Source: Pseudomonas jessenii (GTDB lineage: Bacteria > Pseudomonadota > Gammaproteobacteria > Pseudomonadales > Pseudomonadaceae). From it: 64,000 nucleotides of DNA. Every line of letters begins with the position of its first letter. Within the stretch, counting starts at the first letter, position 1. The stretch covers positions 620,001 to 684,000 of the forward strand of contig NZ_NIWT01000004.1 of assembly GCF_002236115.1 (NCBI RefSeq). The letters are read 5' to 3'. Under the pieces are notes generated by a model. It ran no database searches, was not told the DNA's origin, and saw only the letters and a list, made by a program, of their open reading frames with translations. Below, piece by piece: positions 46,256 through 55,689 of this stretch. A program made the translations under genes and the position numbers.

Positions 46256-47605
46256 ATGCAGAACTCGACCCAAGCGGCCAATGCCTGGCGCATTCTGTTC
46301 CTGTTGTTCCTGGCCAATCTGTTCAATTTTTTCGACCGCACCATCCCGGCCATCATCATCGAGCCCATTCGCATGGAATGGCACCTCAGTGATTTCCAGT
46401 TGGGGATCATCGGGACGGCATTCACCATCGTCTACGCCATTGCCGGCTTGCCGCTGGGGCGCATGGCCGATACCGGATCGCGCAGCAAGCTGATGGGTTG
46501 GGGGCTGGCGGTATGGAGCGGGTTGACCGCCGTCAACGGCATGGTGGGCAGTTTCTGGAGCTTCCTGATCGTGCGCATGGGCATCGGCATCGGCGAGGCC
46601 AGTTACGCGCCAGCCGCCAACTCGCTGATCGGCGACTTGTTTCCGGCGCACCGTCGGGCGCGGGCCATGGGGATCTTCATGCTGGGGCTGCCCTTGGGGC
46701 TGTTGCTGGCGTTCTTCACCATTGGCGCGATGGTCAAGGCCTTCGATAGCTGGCGCGCACCGTTCTTTATCGCGGCGGTGCCCGGGCTGATCCTGGCGAT
46801 CTTCATGTTTTTCATCAAGGAACCGAAGCGCGGCGCTGCCGAGAGCGTTCAGGTTTCGCAGGAAAAGATCGATCGGCCGATCCGTCGGGTATTGGCAGTG
46901 CCAACCTTCCTGTGGCTGGTGATGGCCGGCCTGTGTTTCAACTTCGCCACCTATGCTTGTAACTCGTTTCTGGTGCCGATGCTGCAACGCTACTTCCTCA
47001 TGCCGTTGCAGGATGCCGCAGTGGCGACCGGGGTTATTGTCGGTGTGACCGGGCTGGTCGGCCTGACCCTCGGTGGCTGGATCGCGGACAAGATTCACCA
47101 GCGCATCGCCAACGGGCGGCTCCTGTTTGCCGCCTTCAGCCTGGTGATTTCGACGGTCTGCACCGCGTGGGCGCTGCATTCCGGGCGAATCGAGATCGGT
47201 GTGTTTGTCGCGGTATTCAGTATGGGCTGGCTGTTCGCCTACAACTTTTACACCTGCGTGTACACGGCGATTCAGGATGTGGTCGAGCCGCGGTTGCGGG
47301 CAACGGCGATGGCGCTGTTCTTTGCCGGGCTGTACCTGTTGGGCGGTGGCCTGGGGCCGGTGGTGGTCGGGGGCTTGTCGGATCACTTCGCCCACGCGGC
47401 GATGCTTGCGGCGGGCGCGGAGCAAATGACTGAGGCGTTTAAGGCGGTCGGCCTGCATGACGCGATGTACCTGATACCGGTGGCGTTGTTGCTCACCGTG
47501 GTGTTTCTGTTCCTGGCTTCGCGGTGTTTTGTGAGGGACGCTAAGCGGATGAAGGACGGGTTGGTGGCGGTGGTTGAGCCTGACAGTTCTGCGGTGACTG
47601 CTTGA
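46256..47605 (+). CDS. MFS transporter, spinster-like
   Basis: 449 residues with 12 hydrophobic segments. The family motif between helices 2 and 3 is GRMADTGSRSKLMG. The helix 1 start WRILFLLFLANLFNFFDRTIPAIII and PLGLLLAFF later on are typical of the spinster-type group. The substrate is unknown. No regulator or enzyme gene is adjacent to suggest one. Confidence 0.85.
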   Translation: MQNSTQAANAWRILFLLFLANLFNFFDRTIPAIIIEPIRMEWHLSDFQLGIIGTAFTIVYAIAGLPLGRMADTGSRSKLMGWGLAVWSGLTAVNGMVGSFWSFLIVRMGIGIGEASYAPAANSLIGDLFPAHRRARAMGIFMLGLPLGLLLAFFTIGAMVKAFDSWRAPFFIAAVPGLILAIFMFFIKEPKRGAAESVQVSQEKIDRPIRRVLAVPTFLWLVMAGLCFNFATYACNSFLVPMLQRYFLMPLQDAAVATGVIVGVTGLVGLTLGGWIADKIHQRIANGRLLFAAFSLVISTVCTAWALHSGRIEIGVFVAVFSMGWLFAYNFYTCVYTAIQDVVEPRLRATAMALFFAGLYLLGGGLGPVVVGGLSDHFAHAAMLAAGAEQMTEAFKAVGLHDAMYLIPVALLLTVVFLFLASRCFVRDAKRMKDGLVAVVEPDSSAVTA

Positions 47606-47610
47606 CCGCT

Positions 47611-47685
47611 ATCGCGAGCAAGCTCGCTCCCACAGGTATCTCATAGGCACTGAAGATCCAATGTGGGAGCGAGCTTGCTCGCGAT
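47611..47685. repeat. REP inverted pair between MFS and rapA genes
   Basis: ATCGCGAGCAAGCTCGCTCCCACA and TGTGGGAGCGAGCTTGCTCGCGAT face each other across about 26 bases. The pair lies between convergent genes, just before the rapA terminator. Confidence 0.87.
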
Positions 47686-47721
47686 GAGGCCATCAGCAGC
47701 ACTACTGAATTTGAAGTAAAC

Positions 47722-47755
47722 AAAAAAGGCCCGCATCGCTGCGGGCCTTCTTTTC
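47722..47755. terminator. Terminator of rapA
   Basis: AAGGCCCGC (47726-47734) pairs with GCGGGCCTT (47741-47749), with A6 on the left so the reverse strand reads a T-run after the stem. The forward side ends in TTCTTTT, so it may work in both directions. Confidence 0.85.
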
Positions 47756-47775
47756 ATAGCGGTGGAGGAGGGTTG

Positions 47776-50622
47776 TTAACCCGCCACCAGCACCCGAATC
47801 GCTTCCAGTCGCAGCGCAGCCTTGTCGAGCATGGCCAGGCCTTGCTCGCGTTGTTTGCGCAGGGCCACCAGTTCGCTGTCGCGCACGGTTGGGTTGACCG
47901 CTTGCAGGGCGGTCAGGCGCGCCAGTTCTTCGTCGGTATCGGCGGCCAGGCGACGCTGCGCCTCGGCGACACGTTCAGTGTGGCGCGGCAGGATCTTCGC
48001 TTCACCGGCGTTGATCCGTGGCGTCAGTTGGTCACGCTGGGCCTGGATGAACTTGTTGGCGCTGGCACGCGGCACGCTTTCGAGCTGGTCGTTCAAGGTT
48101 TCGAACGACACGCGGGCCGACAGGTCGTTGCCGTTGGTGTCGAGCAGGCAGCGCAGGGCGGCCGGCGGCAGGTAACGGCCCAGTTGCAGCGAGCGCGGGG
48201 CAACCACTTCGCTGACATAGAGCAGTTCCAGCAACACGGTGCCAGGTTTCAGCGCCTTGTTCTTGATCAGCGCCACGGCGGTGTTGCCCATGGAGCCGGA
48301 CAGCACCAGGTCCATGCCGCCCTGAACCATAGGGTGCTCCCAGGTGATGAACTGCATGTCTTCGCGAGACAGCGCCTGGTTACGGTCGTAGGTGATGGTC
48401 ACGCCTTCGTCGTCGCCCAGCGGGAAGCTGGCGTCGAGCATTTTTTCGCTCGGCTTGAGGATCAGCGCGTTTTCCGAATGGTCTTCGCTGTCGATGCCGA
48501 AGGCGTCGAACAGGGTTTCCATGTAGATCGGCAGGGCGAACTGATCGTCTTGCTCGAGGATGTCTTCAACCAGCGCATCACCTTCGCCAGCGCCACCGGA
48601 GTTGAGCTCCAGCAAACGGTCGCGGCCGGTGTGCAGTTCGGCTTCAAGGCGCTCACGCTCGGTGCGGGCTTCGTCGATCAGCGCTTGCCACTCACCGTCA
48701 TCGGCTTCTTCGAGCAGCGGCAGCAGGCGCGGGCCGAACTGGTGCTGCAAGGCGTTGCCGGTCGGGCAGGTGTTGAGGAACGCATTCAGTGCTTCGTGGT
48801 ACCACTGGAACAGGCGCTCTTGCGGGCTGGTTTCCAGATACGGCACGTGCAGTTCGATGATGTGCTTCTGGCCGATCCGGTCCAGTCGACCGATACGTTG
48901 TTCCAGCAGGTCCGGGTGGGACGGCAGATCGAACAGCACCAGGTGATGGGAGAACTGGAAGTTGCGACCTTCACTGCCGATTTCCGAGCAGATCAGCACC
49001 TGCGCGCCGAATTCTTCGTCGGCGAAATAGGCGGCGGCGCGGTCACGCTCGAGGATGTTCATGCCCTCGTGGAACACCGTGGCCGGGATGCCGGAGCGCA
49101 CGCGCAGGGCGTCTTCCAGGTCCATGGCGGTTTCGGCGTGGGCGCAGATCACCAGCACTTTGGTGCGCTTGAGCATCTTCAGTTGATCGATCAGCCATTC
49201 GACGCGCGGGTCGAATTTCCACCAGCGTTCTTCTTCACTGGCGTCCGGTTGGGCCTGGAAGCTGACTTCCGGGTACAGCTCGGCGTGATCGCCCAATGGC
49301 AGTTCGAGGTATTCGTCCGGGCACGGCAGCGGGTACGGGTGCAGCTTGCGCTCCGGGAAACCCTGCACGGCAGCGCGGGTGTTGCGGAACAGCACGCGGC
49401 CGGTGCCGTGGCGGTCGAGCAATTCACGCACCAGACGCGCGCTGGCTTCAGTGTCGCCATCGTTGACGGCGGCCAGCAGGGCTTCGCCTTCGTTGCCGAG
49501 GAAGCCGTGGATGGTCTTGTGGGCTTGCGGCGACAGGCGTCCCTTGTCCAGCAACTCCTGAACGGCTTCAGCCACCGGGCGATAGTTTTCGCTCTCGGCG
49601 CGGAAGGCTTGCAGGTCGTGGAAACGGTTCGGGTCGAGCAGGCGCAGACGAGCGAAGTGGCTGTCCTGGCCCAGTTGTTCCGGGGTGGCGGTCAACAGCA
49701 GCACACCGGGAATGGTCTCGGCGAGTTGCTCGACCAGGGAATACTCGGGGCTGACCTGATCTTCGTGCCACACCAGGTGGTGAGCCTCGTCGACCACCAG
49801 CAAGTCCCAGCCCGCCGCGAACAGCGCGTCCTGGGCTTTCTCGTCGTCCACCAACCACTCAAGCGCGACCAGTGCGAGCTGGGTGTCTTCGAAGGGGTTG
49901 CTGGCATCGCTTTCGATGAAGCGTTCTTCGTCGAACAGCGCGACCTGCAGGTTAAAGCGGCGGCGCATCTCGACCAGCCACTGGTGCTGCAGGTTTTCCG
50001 GAACCAGGATCAGCACGCGGTTGGCGCGGCCCGAGAGCAATTGGCGATGGATCACCAGGCCGGCTTCGATGGTTTTGCCCAGGCCCACTTCGTCGGCCAG
50101 CAGAACCCGTGGCGCGATACGGTCGGCGACTTCGCGGGCAATGTGCAACTGGTGCGCGATCGGTTGCGCACGCACGCCACCCAGACCCCAAAGGGAGGAC
50201 TGCAACTGGCGACTGGTGTGTTCCAGTGTGTGGTAACGCAGGGAGAACCAGGCCAGCGGGTCGATCTGGCCGGCGAACAGACGGTCGCTGGCCAGGCGGA
50301 ACTGGATGAAGTTCGACAGTTGGGTTTCCGGCAGGGTGACCACTTCGTTCTGCCCGTTGAGGCCGTGGTAAACCAGCAGGCCATCGACGTCGTCGACTTC
50401 GCGAACGGTCAGCTTCCAGCCTTCGAAGTGAGTGATGGAGTCACCGGGCGAAAACCGCACACGGGTGAGGGGCGCATTCCTTAGCGCGTACTGGCGAGTG
50501 TCGCCAGTGGCCGGATAGAGCACGGTCAACAAGCGGCCGTCCTGTGCCAGAACGGTGCCTAAACCCAGCTCGGCTTCGCTGTCACTGATCCAGCGTTGCC
50601 CCGGTTGATACTGCTGCGCCAT
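47776..50622 (-). CDS. rapA: RNA polymerase-associated ATPase RapA
   Basis: 948 residues, full length (SWI2/SNF2 family). It recycles RNA polymerase after transcription. The N-terminus [22 protein letters not shown] is family specific. Walker A lies in [10 protein letters not shown] (175-184) and the DEAH box at 278-281 (VVDEAHHL). The helicase C-terminal part includes [37 protein letters not shown]. The start is preceded by GGTGGGAG. A long forward frame over the same DNA is a codon-bias shadow. Confidence 0.96.
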   Translation of the reverse strand: MAQQYQPGQRWISDSEAELGLGTVLAQDGRLLTVLYPATGDTRQYALRNAPLTRVRFSPGDSITHFEGWKLTVREVDDVDGLLVYHGLNGQNEVVTLPETQLSNFIQFRLASDRLFAGQIDPLAWFSLRYHTLEHTSRQLQSSLWGLGGVRAQPIAHQLHIAREVADRIAPRVLLADEVGLGKTIEAGLVIHRQLLSGRANRVLILVPENLQHQWLVEMRRRFNLQVALFDEERFIESDASNPFEDTQLALVALEWLVDDEKAQDALFAAGWDLLVVDEAHHLVWHEDQVSPEYSLVEQLAETIPGVLLLTATPEQLGQDSHFARLRLLDPNRFHDLQAFRAESENYRPVAEAVQELLDKGRLSPQAHKTIHGFLGNEGEALLAAVNDGDTEASARLVRELLDRHGTGRVLFRNTRAAVQGFPERKLHPYPLPCPDEYLELPLGDHAELYPEVSFQAQPDASEEERWWKFDPRVEWLIDQLKMLKRTKVLVICAHAETAMDLEDALRVRSGIPATVFHEGMNILERDRAAAYFADEEFGAQVLICSEIGSEGRNFQFSHHLVLFDLPSHPDLLEQRIGRLDRIGQKHIIELHVPYLETSPQERLFQWYHEALNAFLNTCPTGNALQHQFGPRLLPLLEEADDGEWQALIDEARTERERLEAELHTGRDRLLELNSGGAGEGDALVEDILEQDDQFALPIYMETLFDAFGIDSEDHSENALILKPSEKMLDASFPLGDDEGVTITYDRNQALSREDMQFITWEHPMVQGGMDLVLSGSMGNTAVALIKNKALKPGTVLLELLYVSEVVAPRSLQLGRYLPPAALRCLLDTNGNDLSARVSFETLNDQLESVPRASANKFIQAQRDQLTPRINAGEAKILPRHTERVAEAQRRLAADTDEELARLTALQAVNPTVRDSELVALRKQREQGLAMLDKAALRLEAIRVLVAG

Positions 50623-50839
50623 GCTGCCTGACTCCCACCTGAAAAAGCGGGCTATCTTAACGGAATGAGGGCCTCAGGGCCAAAGGACTCTCAGAAAAAC
50701 TCACAGTCATACGTTAGCCCACCTGTGCATGACGCGCCGCCCGGTGCACTAATGAGTGCCAAATGAGTCACAGTTTGCGACCGATGGCTCAAGTCGCCAT
50801 CCCCGCAGCCGACAGCCTGCTGACAGGAGACTGAAAACC

Positions 50840-51181
50840 ATGCTGCCACCGATGCTCCCCTTGAGTGCCGTGCCGATCACTTCACAGACCGACCCGATCC
50901 GTCAGCGTCCGGATATTCCTCCGGTGGTGCCGGTTCAGGAAAGCTCCAGTGAAAGCACGATCGACCTGCAAAAGCGCAATCCTGAGGAGGACGGACTGGT
51001 GCTGCGCGAGGAACAGCGCCGCAGGCAGGACCAGGAACGACGTCGCCACGAAGCTGATAATGACCCGCAGGCTCACCTGGCGATTCCCGGGGATGAGCTC
51101 AATGCCGACAACACCGTGCCGGTGGCGCCGCTGATGGAAGATCAGCCGCGGCAAGGGTTGTGGGTCGATATCGAGATTTGA
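50840..51181 (+). CDS. Conserved small hypothetical protein
   Basis: 113 residues from ATG 50840 with AGGAG upstream (spacing about 11); a longer GTG frame from 50756 has no ribosome site. The composition is polar with a Glu/Arg-rich coil (LREEQRRRQDQERRRHEAD, about 59-80) and a conserved-looking end (APLMEDQPRQGLWVDIEI). In related genomes such short proteins are sometimes mislabelled as aspartate-semialdehyde dehydrogenase; nothing supports that function. Confidence 0.68.
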   Translation: MLPPMLPLSAVPITSQTDPIRQRPDIPPVVPVQESSSESTIDLQKRNPEEDGLVLREEQRRRQDQERRRHEADNDPQAHLAIPGDELNADNTVPVAPLMEDQPRQGLWVDIEI

Positions 51182-51280
51182 GCGCAGGCTGGTCAGCACG
51201 GCCGTCAGGCCGCATTATTGGCGCAGGGTTGCCGAACGCTACGGCGGCTTAAACTCATTTCAAGCGATGCACTGACTGCC

Positions 51281-51442
51281 ATGAGCCAAGACGACAAACT
51301 GATTGACCTCAATGCCGAGCGCGCCAAGCGTGTTCATGACCTCAATGACAAGCGGCTCAATGAAGTTCGCCAGGCGTTCGAGCAGGCCATGCCATTGGGC
51401 AAGGCCAAAAAAAAGCCGAAAAACAAACCGAAAAAGCGCTGA
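51281..51442 (+). CDS. Small basic hypothetical protein
   Basis: 53 residues from ATG 51281: a helical first part (SQDDKLIDLNAERAKRVHDL, NEVRQAFEQAM) and a lysine-rich tail (KAKKKPKNKPKKR). It may bind nucleic acid or ribosomes, but this is only from composition. The upstream ribosome site is poor, so confidence is moderate. Confidence 0.55.
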   Translation: MSQDDKLIDLNAERAKRVHDLNDKRLNEVRQAFEQAMPLGKAKKKPKNKPKKR

Positions 51443-51506
51443 AATCCCCCGCATTCATTGATGCGGGTCAAACTTCTCCCTTCCTCTTGCCCAGTCTCGG
51501 GCGACA

Positions 51507-51520
51507 TTGATCCCGGTCAA
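51507..51520 (+). promoter_or_regulatory. Anr/Fnr box upstream of ccoM
   Basis: TTGATCCCGGTCAA matches the Anr consensus TTGAT-N4-(A/G)TCAA exactly in both arms. It lies 65 bases before the CcoM start, a distance suited to an oxygen-controlled promoter. Confidence 0.7.
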
Positions 51521-51585
51521 TATTCTCTCCTGCCCGTTTGGTTAACTTAGCCCTATCGCAACAGGGCAGGTACAGGAGACGCGTC

Positions 51586-51696
51586 ATGTTTTTCGACAAC
51601 GTGGTGATCGCCGGAGTGCTGACTGTCAGCCTCATGTTTGTATTTTTTGCAGGGTTCGGACTTTTTATCTGGAAGGATTCGCACAAGCGGAAATAA
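51586..51696 (+). CDS. ccoM: Small cbb3-type cytochrome oxidase subunit CcoM
   Basis: 36 residues, one transmembrane helix: FFDNVVIAGVLTVSLMFVFF, then AGFGLFIWKDSHKRK. AGGAG stands seven bases before the ATG. The sequence matches my recollection of the CcoM subunit first found in the cbb3 oxidase of Pseudomonas stutzeri. An Anr box lies upstream and a strong terminator downstream, so it is a free-standing gene expressed at low oxygen. The rest of cbb3 oxidase is not in the window. Confidence 0.72.
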   Translation: MFFDNVVIAGVLTVSLMFVFFAGFGLFIWKDSHKRK

Positions 51697-51737
51697 CCGT
51701 AGTTCTTTCTGGATGTAATGAGCACGCAAGGCATTTT

Positions 51738-51763
51738 GGGCAACTTCGGTTGCCCTTTTTTTT
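51738..51763 (+). terminator. Terminator of ccoM
   Basis: GGGCAAC and GTTGCCC form a 7-bp stem with a TTCG tetraloop (51738-51755), followed by eight T residues. Confidence 0.9.
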
Positions 51764-51796
51764 GCCTGTAAAAAACTATCGGCAAACATGTGACCC

Positions 51797-51912
51797 TGTA
51801 GGAGCGAGCTCTGCTCGCGATGGACGCCAACGATGACGCGGGCTGCCTGAATGTACGCGTTGTCCTTGCGGTCATCGTCGGAACGCCGCCCGGAGCAGAG
51901 CTCGCTCCTACA
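51797..51912. repeat. REP inverted pair with long mosaic spacer
   Basis: TGTAGGAGCGAGCTCTGCTCGCGAT at the left and CAGAGCTCGCTCCTACA at the right. The spacer contains GATGGACGCCAACGATGACG (as in the 33883 copy) and a 21-bp module at 51874-51894 that is the complement of 12801-12821 and 17651-17671. Confidence 0.8.
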
Positions 51913-51937
51913 GTGATTTTTTGCGATTGGCGGCAAT

Positions 51938-51972
51938 AAAAAAGGCGCGGTCCTTGCGGAGCGCGCCTTTTT
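51938..51972. terminator. Terminator of the phosphate transporter gene
   Basis: AAAAAAGGCGCG and CGCGCCTTTTT pair around a 12-base loop. It follows the stop codon of the reverse-strand gene by about 14 bases and can act in both directions. Confidence 0.85.
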
Positions 51973-51985
51973 CGATGCCGCTGTA

Positions 51986-53461
51986 TCAGCTACCCAGCGC
52001 CTTCGAGGCCAGCCAGAACAACCCGGCCGACAGGGCCACGGTGGCTGGCAGGGTCAATACCCAGGCCAGCAGGATGGTTCTGACGGTGCCGCCTTGCAGG
52101 CCGCTCTTGTTGGCGACCATGGTGCCCGCCACGCCCGAGGACAGCACGTGGGTGGTGGAAACTGGCAGGCTGAAGATGTTCGCCATGCCGATCAGGCTAG
52201 CGGTGGTGATCTGCGCCGACATGCCTTGGGAGTAAGTCATGCCTTGCTTGCCGATCTTCTCGCCAATGGTCAGTACCACGCGTTTCCAACCGACCATGGT
52301 GCCCAGGCCCAGGGCCAGTGCTACCGCCAGAATCACCCAGAACGGAGCGTATTCAGTGGTGGTGGTCAGGTCTTTGCGCAACTTGTCCAGGTCAGCCTTT
52401 TCACGGGCCCCGAGCGTTGGCAATTTGCTGACTTTCTTCGCGGTGTCATCCAGGCAGAGCAGGTAACGACGTACTTCGATGCGGCTTTCCGCCGACAGCG
52501 AATGGTAGTCGGCTACACCCTTGAGGGTGCCGAGCAGGGCGGTAATGGTCGGTTCGGTCTGTTGCGGGTTGCAACGGAATTTCTCCGGCAAGTCGCCGTT
52601 CAAGCTCTTGCCCAGGGCCAGGAACTCGCCCAGGGTTTCGGAATTGCGCTGGTAGAACTGGCTCAGGTGCAGGGTCGCGTCGCGAGTCCGCTCGATCTGA
52701 TAAGTTGTGCTGTTCAGGTCGAGGACGAACTGGGCCGGCACGATACCGATCAGGACCAGCATGATCAGGCCGATACCTTTCTGGCCATCGTTGGAACCGT
52801 GAACGAAACTCACGGCCATGGCCGAGATCACAAGTACCAGGCGATTCCAGAACGGCGGGTGTTTCTTGTCGTCGATCTTGCGGCGCTGTTCCGGCGTCTT
52901 GTGCATCTTCGACAGCGGACGCCACCATTTAAGACCGATCAGGATCAGCGCGGCGATCAGGAAGCCTGCCATTGGCGAGAATACCAGCGACATGCCGATA
53001 TCGATCGCCTTTTGCCAGTTCACCCCGTCAGCCAACGGAATTTCGTTGATCAGGGCGTTGGCCAGGCCCACGCCGAGGATCGAACCGATCAGCGTGTGGG
53101 AGCTGGAGGCGGGGATACCGAAGTACCAGGTGCCCAGGTTCCAGGTGATGGCTGCGGCGAGCAACGAGAACACCATGGCCAGTCCGTGACCGGTGTTCAC
53201 ATTGATCAGCAGTTCTACCGGCAGCAGGTGGACGATGGCATACGCCACGCCGACCCCGCCCAGCAGCACGCCGAGGAAGTTGAACACACCGGAGAAGAAC
53301 ACCGCCAGGTGAGGCGGCATGGCTTTGGTGTAGATAACGGTCGCCACCGCGTTAGCGGTGTCATGAAAGCCGTTGATGAACTCGAAGGCGAGGACAAAGG
53401 CCAGGGCGAGCAAGAGGCTCACAAGCACCCAAGCATCCAGTCCGCTGAATAAATCGATCAT
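51986..53461 (-). CDS. pit: PiT-family inorganic phosphate transporter
   Basis: 491 residues, about ten hydrophobic segments. The PiT signature motif GFHDTANAVATVIYT is near the N-terminus and its internal duplicate FVHGSNDGQKGIGLIMLV lies in the second half. A cytoplasmic domain of about 130 residues separates the two repeats (YQRNSETLGEFLALGK onward). It transports phosphate, probably as a metal-phosphate complex, with protons. No PhoU-type gene is beside it. Confidence 0.92.
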   Translation of the reverse strand: MIDLFSGLDAWVLVSLLLALAFVLAFEFINGFHDTANAVATVIYTKAMPPHLAVFFSGVFNFLGVLLGGVGVAYAIVHLLPVELLINVNTGHGLAMVFSLLAAAITWNLGTWYFGIPASSSHTLIGSILGVGLANALINEIPLADGVNWQKAIDIGMSLVFSPMAGFLIAALILIGLKWWRPLSKMHKTPEQRRKIDDKKHPPFWNRLVLVISAMAVSFVHGSNDGQKGIGLIMLVLIGIVPAQFVLDLNSTTYQIERTRDATLHLSQFYQRNSETLGEFLALGKSLNGDLPEKFRCNPQQTEPTITALLGTLKGVADYHSLSAESRIEVRRYLLCLDDTAKKVSKLPTLGAREKADLDKLRKDLTTTTEYAPFWVILAVALALGLGTMVGWKRVVLTIGEKIGKQGMTYSQGMSAQITTASLIGMANIFSLPVSTTHVLSSGVAGTMVANKSGLQGGTVRTILLAWVLTLPATVALSAGLFWLASKALGS

Positions 53462-53837
53462 GAAGGTTTTCTGACCCGGTCATAAGGGGGCGCGATTATG
53501 CCAGAAAAGACTGCTAATCAATGCACTAGCTGCTCATCGGTAACATTCTTCAACGAATTTTTTTGCCGCAGGACCTGAAAACCCACGGTTTTGCTGTGTT
53601 TTTTAAGTCATTGATTTTATTGAAAAAATAGACTGTCACAAAACCTTCACGGCCCGGCAGGAGGGGCTTGAACGGTTGTGAGAAAAATCTGAGAAATAGG
53701 TCAGATACCGGAAATCTGCCTGATTCGACGACGGTGATGGCCGCTGCCCGCTCGTAGCGGGCGCGAAAGGCAACATCAATACATCCCGCTTTTAACGGGT
53801 GCAGAGGCAGGTTCTTGTAAGGATCAGGCCGAAGCAG
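53462..53837. promoter_or_regulatory. AT-rich region between pit and a small gene
   Basis: 376 bases without a gene. The first half is AT-rich and would hold the pit promoter on the reverse strand. At 53633-53650 lies a Pho-box-like repeat on the forward strand and at 53746-53762 a perfect hairpin GCCCGCT-CGT-AGCGGGC. Several stem-forming segments occur up to 53810; a small RNA here is possible but unproven. Confidence 0.4.
53633..53650 (+). promoter_or_regulatory. Pho-box-like repeat (orphan orientation)
   Basis: CTGTCAC-AAAA-CCTTCAC matches the PhoB pattern of two 7-mers (CTGTCAT type) separated by four bases, with two or three mismatches. It faces away from pit, and no forward gene follows for more than 1 kb. 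Confidence 0.35.
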
Positions 53838-54038
53838 TCACGGCTCTTCGGCTTTGAGTTCCTTTTCCATTTTTTGAAGTTCTTGCTGGAAAACCTGATC
53901 CTGAACGGTGGCGCGTTTACGCCAGGGTTTACGTTCCGGTTCGGGTTGAGCGGCGTAAGTGGTGACTTCTCCGCCGTAAACTTCCTTGTAACGTTGTTCC
54001 TGGCGCTCTAGTTCCGCGCGCAGTTCGTCTTTCGTCAC
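53838..54038 (-). CDS. Small charged hypothetical protein
   Basis: 66 residues, nearly all polar: [23 protein letters not shown] at the start, then [35 protein letters not shown]. The ends look like coiled-coil helices. It has the look of a conserved pseudomonad small protein; no family name recognised. Confidence 0.68.
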   Translation of the reverse strand: MTKDELRAELERQEQRYKEVYGGEVTTYAAQPEPERKPWRKRATVQDQVFQQELQKMEKELKAEEP

Positions 54039-54723
54039 AGTGCTACCTGATTGAGTTGGGATAAATTCTGGTGAAAACGCGCTGCATCAAATCGTTTGAT
54101 CACGTTCGTCGAGTGGGCAATGCCCGTCAAGGCATCGTTTTTGGCAACAACGTGATCAATACTTCCATGTCACAGGCGGCCACGACACCAGAGATAAATA
54201 GCTGACGTAGCTTCAGTTTCCTGTTTCGGCAAGCGCGATGGCAAGGCTGTGCAATGCGGATCTGGCGCTTGCAACGGGCAACGGCGATGGAACATCGCCT
54301 GGCCGGGCAGCGGGTTCGGCAAGTAAAAAACCGAAGCGCTACTGAATTGTATTATAGCGGCCGATTTGAAGAACACTATCTCCAAAGAGTTAAAAGTGAA
54401 TCTTGGTGTGTGACCGTTTTGTTGCTCGAAACTTTGCGATTAACTAGAACGTCGACGGATACCGCATTGCTGCGATGCCTTTCTGACGCCACTAAATCAG
54501 GCAAGTTACGGTAATTGGATTGCCCCATTAAGTCCTGTGTCGAGTCGGCGTAAACATGGGGGCGCAAGTCAGCGAAAACCGGGCATCAGCGCATGTGATT
54601 TACACGACGGATTGCGATTATCGGTCGAGCGTTCGATAATCGCACAGAGTTGGCGGGCCGGGCTTGAGCGCCAGGCTCGCCCTTTGTAATAGTCGCTGAT
54701 CCGAATGGGTAAAAGGACCTTGT
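54039..54723. other. 685-base gene-poor region before pcaR
   Basis: No convincing gene. A frame at 54254-54514 (86 residues) has atypical composition and no ribosome site and is not called. The stretch 54320-54560 is lower in GC than the surroundings. A stem GGCGATG-GAA-CATCGCC is near 54282. The last 110 bases contain the PcaR-type operator and the pcaR promoter. Confidence 0.5.
54612..54645. promoter_or_regulatory. PcaR-type operator before pcaR
   Basis: TTGCGATTATCGGTC (54612-54626) and GTTCGATAATCGCAC (54631-54645) face each other with four bases between. The second is identical to the PcaR recognition sequence known from P. putida. It lies about 80 bases upstream of the pcaR start, consistent with autoregulation. 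Confidence 0.75.
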
Positions 54724-55566
54724 ATGAACGATCAAATGCGCAATTCCTTCGCTTCAGTGGCGCCTCCCATCGTTGCCTCACCTGCCAAACGGATCCAGGC
54801 ACTGACCGGCGACCCGGATTTCATGACGTCCCTGGCCCGCGGCCTGGCCGTGGTGCAAGCGTTCCAGGAGCGCAAACGACACCTGACCATCGCCCAGATC
54901 AGTCACCGCACGGAAATTCCCCGCGCCGCTGTGCGCCGTTGCCTGCACACCCTGATCAAGCTCGGCTACGCCACCACCGACGGCCGCACCTATTCGCTGC
55001 TGCCCAAAGTGCTGACCCTCGGCCATGCCTATGTGTCATCTACGCCGCTGGCGGTTTCCGCCCAGCCTTACCTGGACCGCATGAGCGAGCAACTGCACGA
55101 GGCCTGCAACATGGCCACGCTGGAGGGTGATGACATTCTGTACATCGCGCGCTCCGCGACCACCCAGCGGCTGATTTCGGTGGACCTGTCGGTGGGCGGG
55201 CGCTTGCCGGCCTATTGCACCTCGATGGGGCGGATCCTGCTGGCCGCACTGGATGACACCTCGCTGGGCGAATACCTCGACCACGCCGAATTGCAAGCCA
55301 AGACCAGCCGCACGATCCACACCCCCGAGGCGTTGCTCGAATGCCTGCAAGAGGTGCGAAAGCAAGGCTGGTGCATCGTCGACCAGGAACTCGAGCAAGG
55401 ACTGCGTTCGATTGCCGTCCCGGTGTACGACGCTTCCGGGCAGGTGGTTGCGGCCCTCAATGTCAGCACTCACGCCGGGCGAGTCAGCCGCAATGAACTG
55501 GAACAGCGGTTCCTGCCCGGTTTGTTGAGCGCCAGCCGCGACCTCAGCGCCCAGTTGTTTGCCTAA
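54724..55566 (+). CDS. pcaR: IclR-family regulator of protocatechuate genes, PcaR
   Basis: 280 residues. The N-terminal winged helix-turn-helix (about 40-100) contains KRHLTIAQISHRTEIPRAAVR, and the IclR effector domain follows (LPAYCTSMGRILLAA, VDQELEQGLRSIAVPV). The sequence RIQALTGDPDFMTSLARGLAV is typical of PcaR. It activates pca genes when beta-ketoadipate accumulates and controls its own gene. Matching operators lie before pcaR, pcaK and pcaI. Confidence 0.95.
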   Translation: MNDQMRNSFASVAPPIVASPAKRIQALTGDPDFMTSLARGLAVVQAFQERKRHLTIAQISHRTEIPRAAVRRCLHTLIKLGYATTDGRTYSLLPKVLTLGHAYVSSTPLAVSAQPYLDRMSEQLHEACNMATLEGDDILYIARSATTQRLISVDLSVGGRLPAYCTSMGRILLAALDDTSLGEYLDHAELQAKTSRTIHTPEALLECLQEVRKQGWCIVDQELEQGLRSIAVPVYDASGQVVAALNVSTHAGRVSRNELEQRFLPGLLSASRDLSAQLFA

Positions 55567-55569
55567 GCC

Positions 55570-55603
55570 GTTCGATAAACGCACAGAGTCGCGTTTATCG
55601 AAT
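55570..55603. promoter_or_regulatory. PcaR-type operator before pcaK
   Basis: GTTCGATAAACGCAC (55570-55584) and TCGCGTTTATCGAAT (55589-55603) are opposed copies separated by four bases. It sits just after the pcaR stop and about 85 bases before pcaK. Confidence 0.7.
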
Positions 55604-55689
55604 TGACGCTGTTTCCTCCGGATCATTACTGTCGCGGCTTCGTCGGCATCTGCTGACATCGTTCGACCGCGATCCGTGGGATAAAAATA

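Noticed and set aside
47773-50484. 903-codon forward open frame
   Set aside because: It lies antisense to rapA, has a low-complexity Val/Gln/Arg-type composition and no domain. It is a codon-bias shadow of a high-GC gene.
54254-54514. 86-codon forward open frame before pcaR
   Set aside because: No ribosome site, odd composition (rich in Arg, Leu, Thr, Ser), no recognisable domain.
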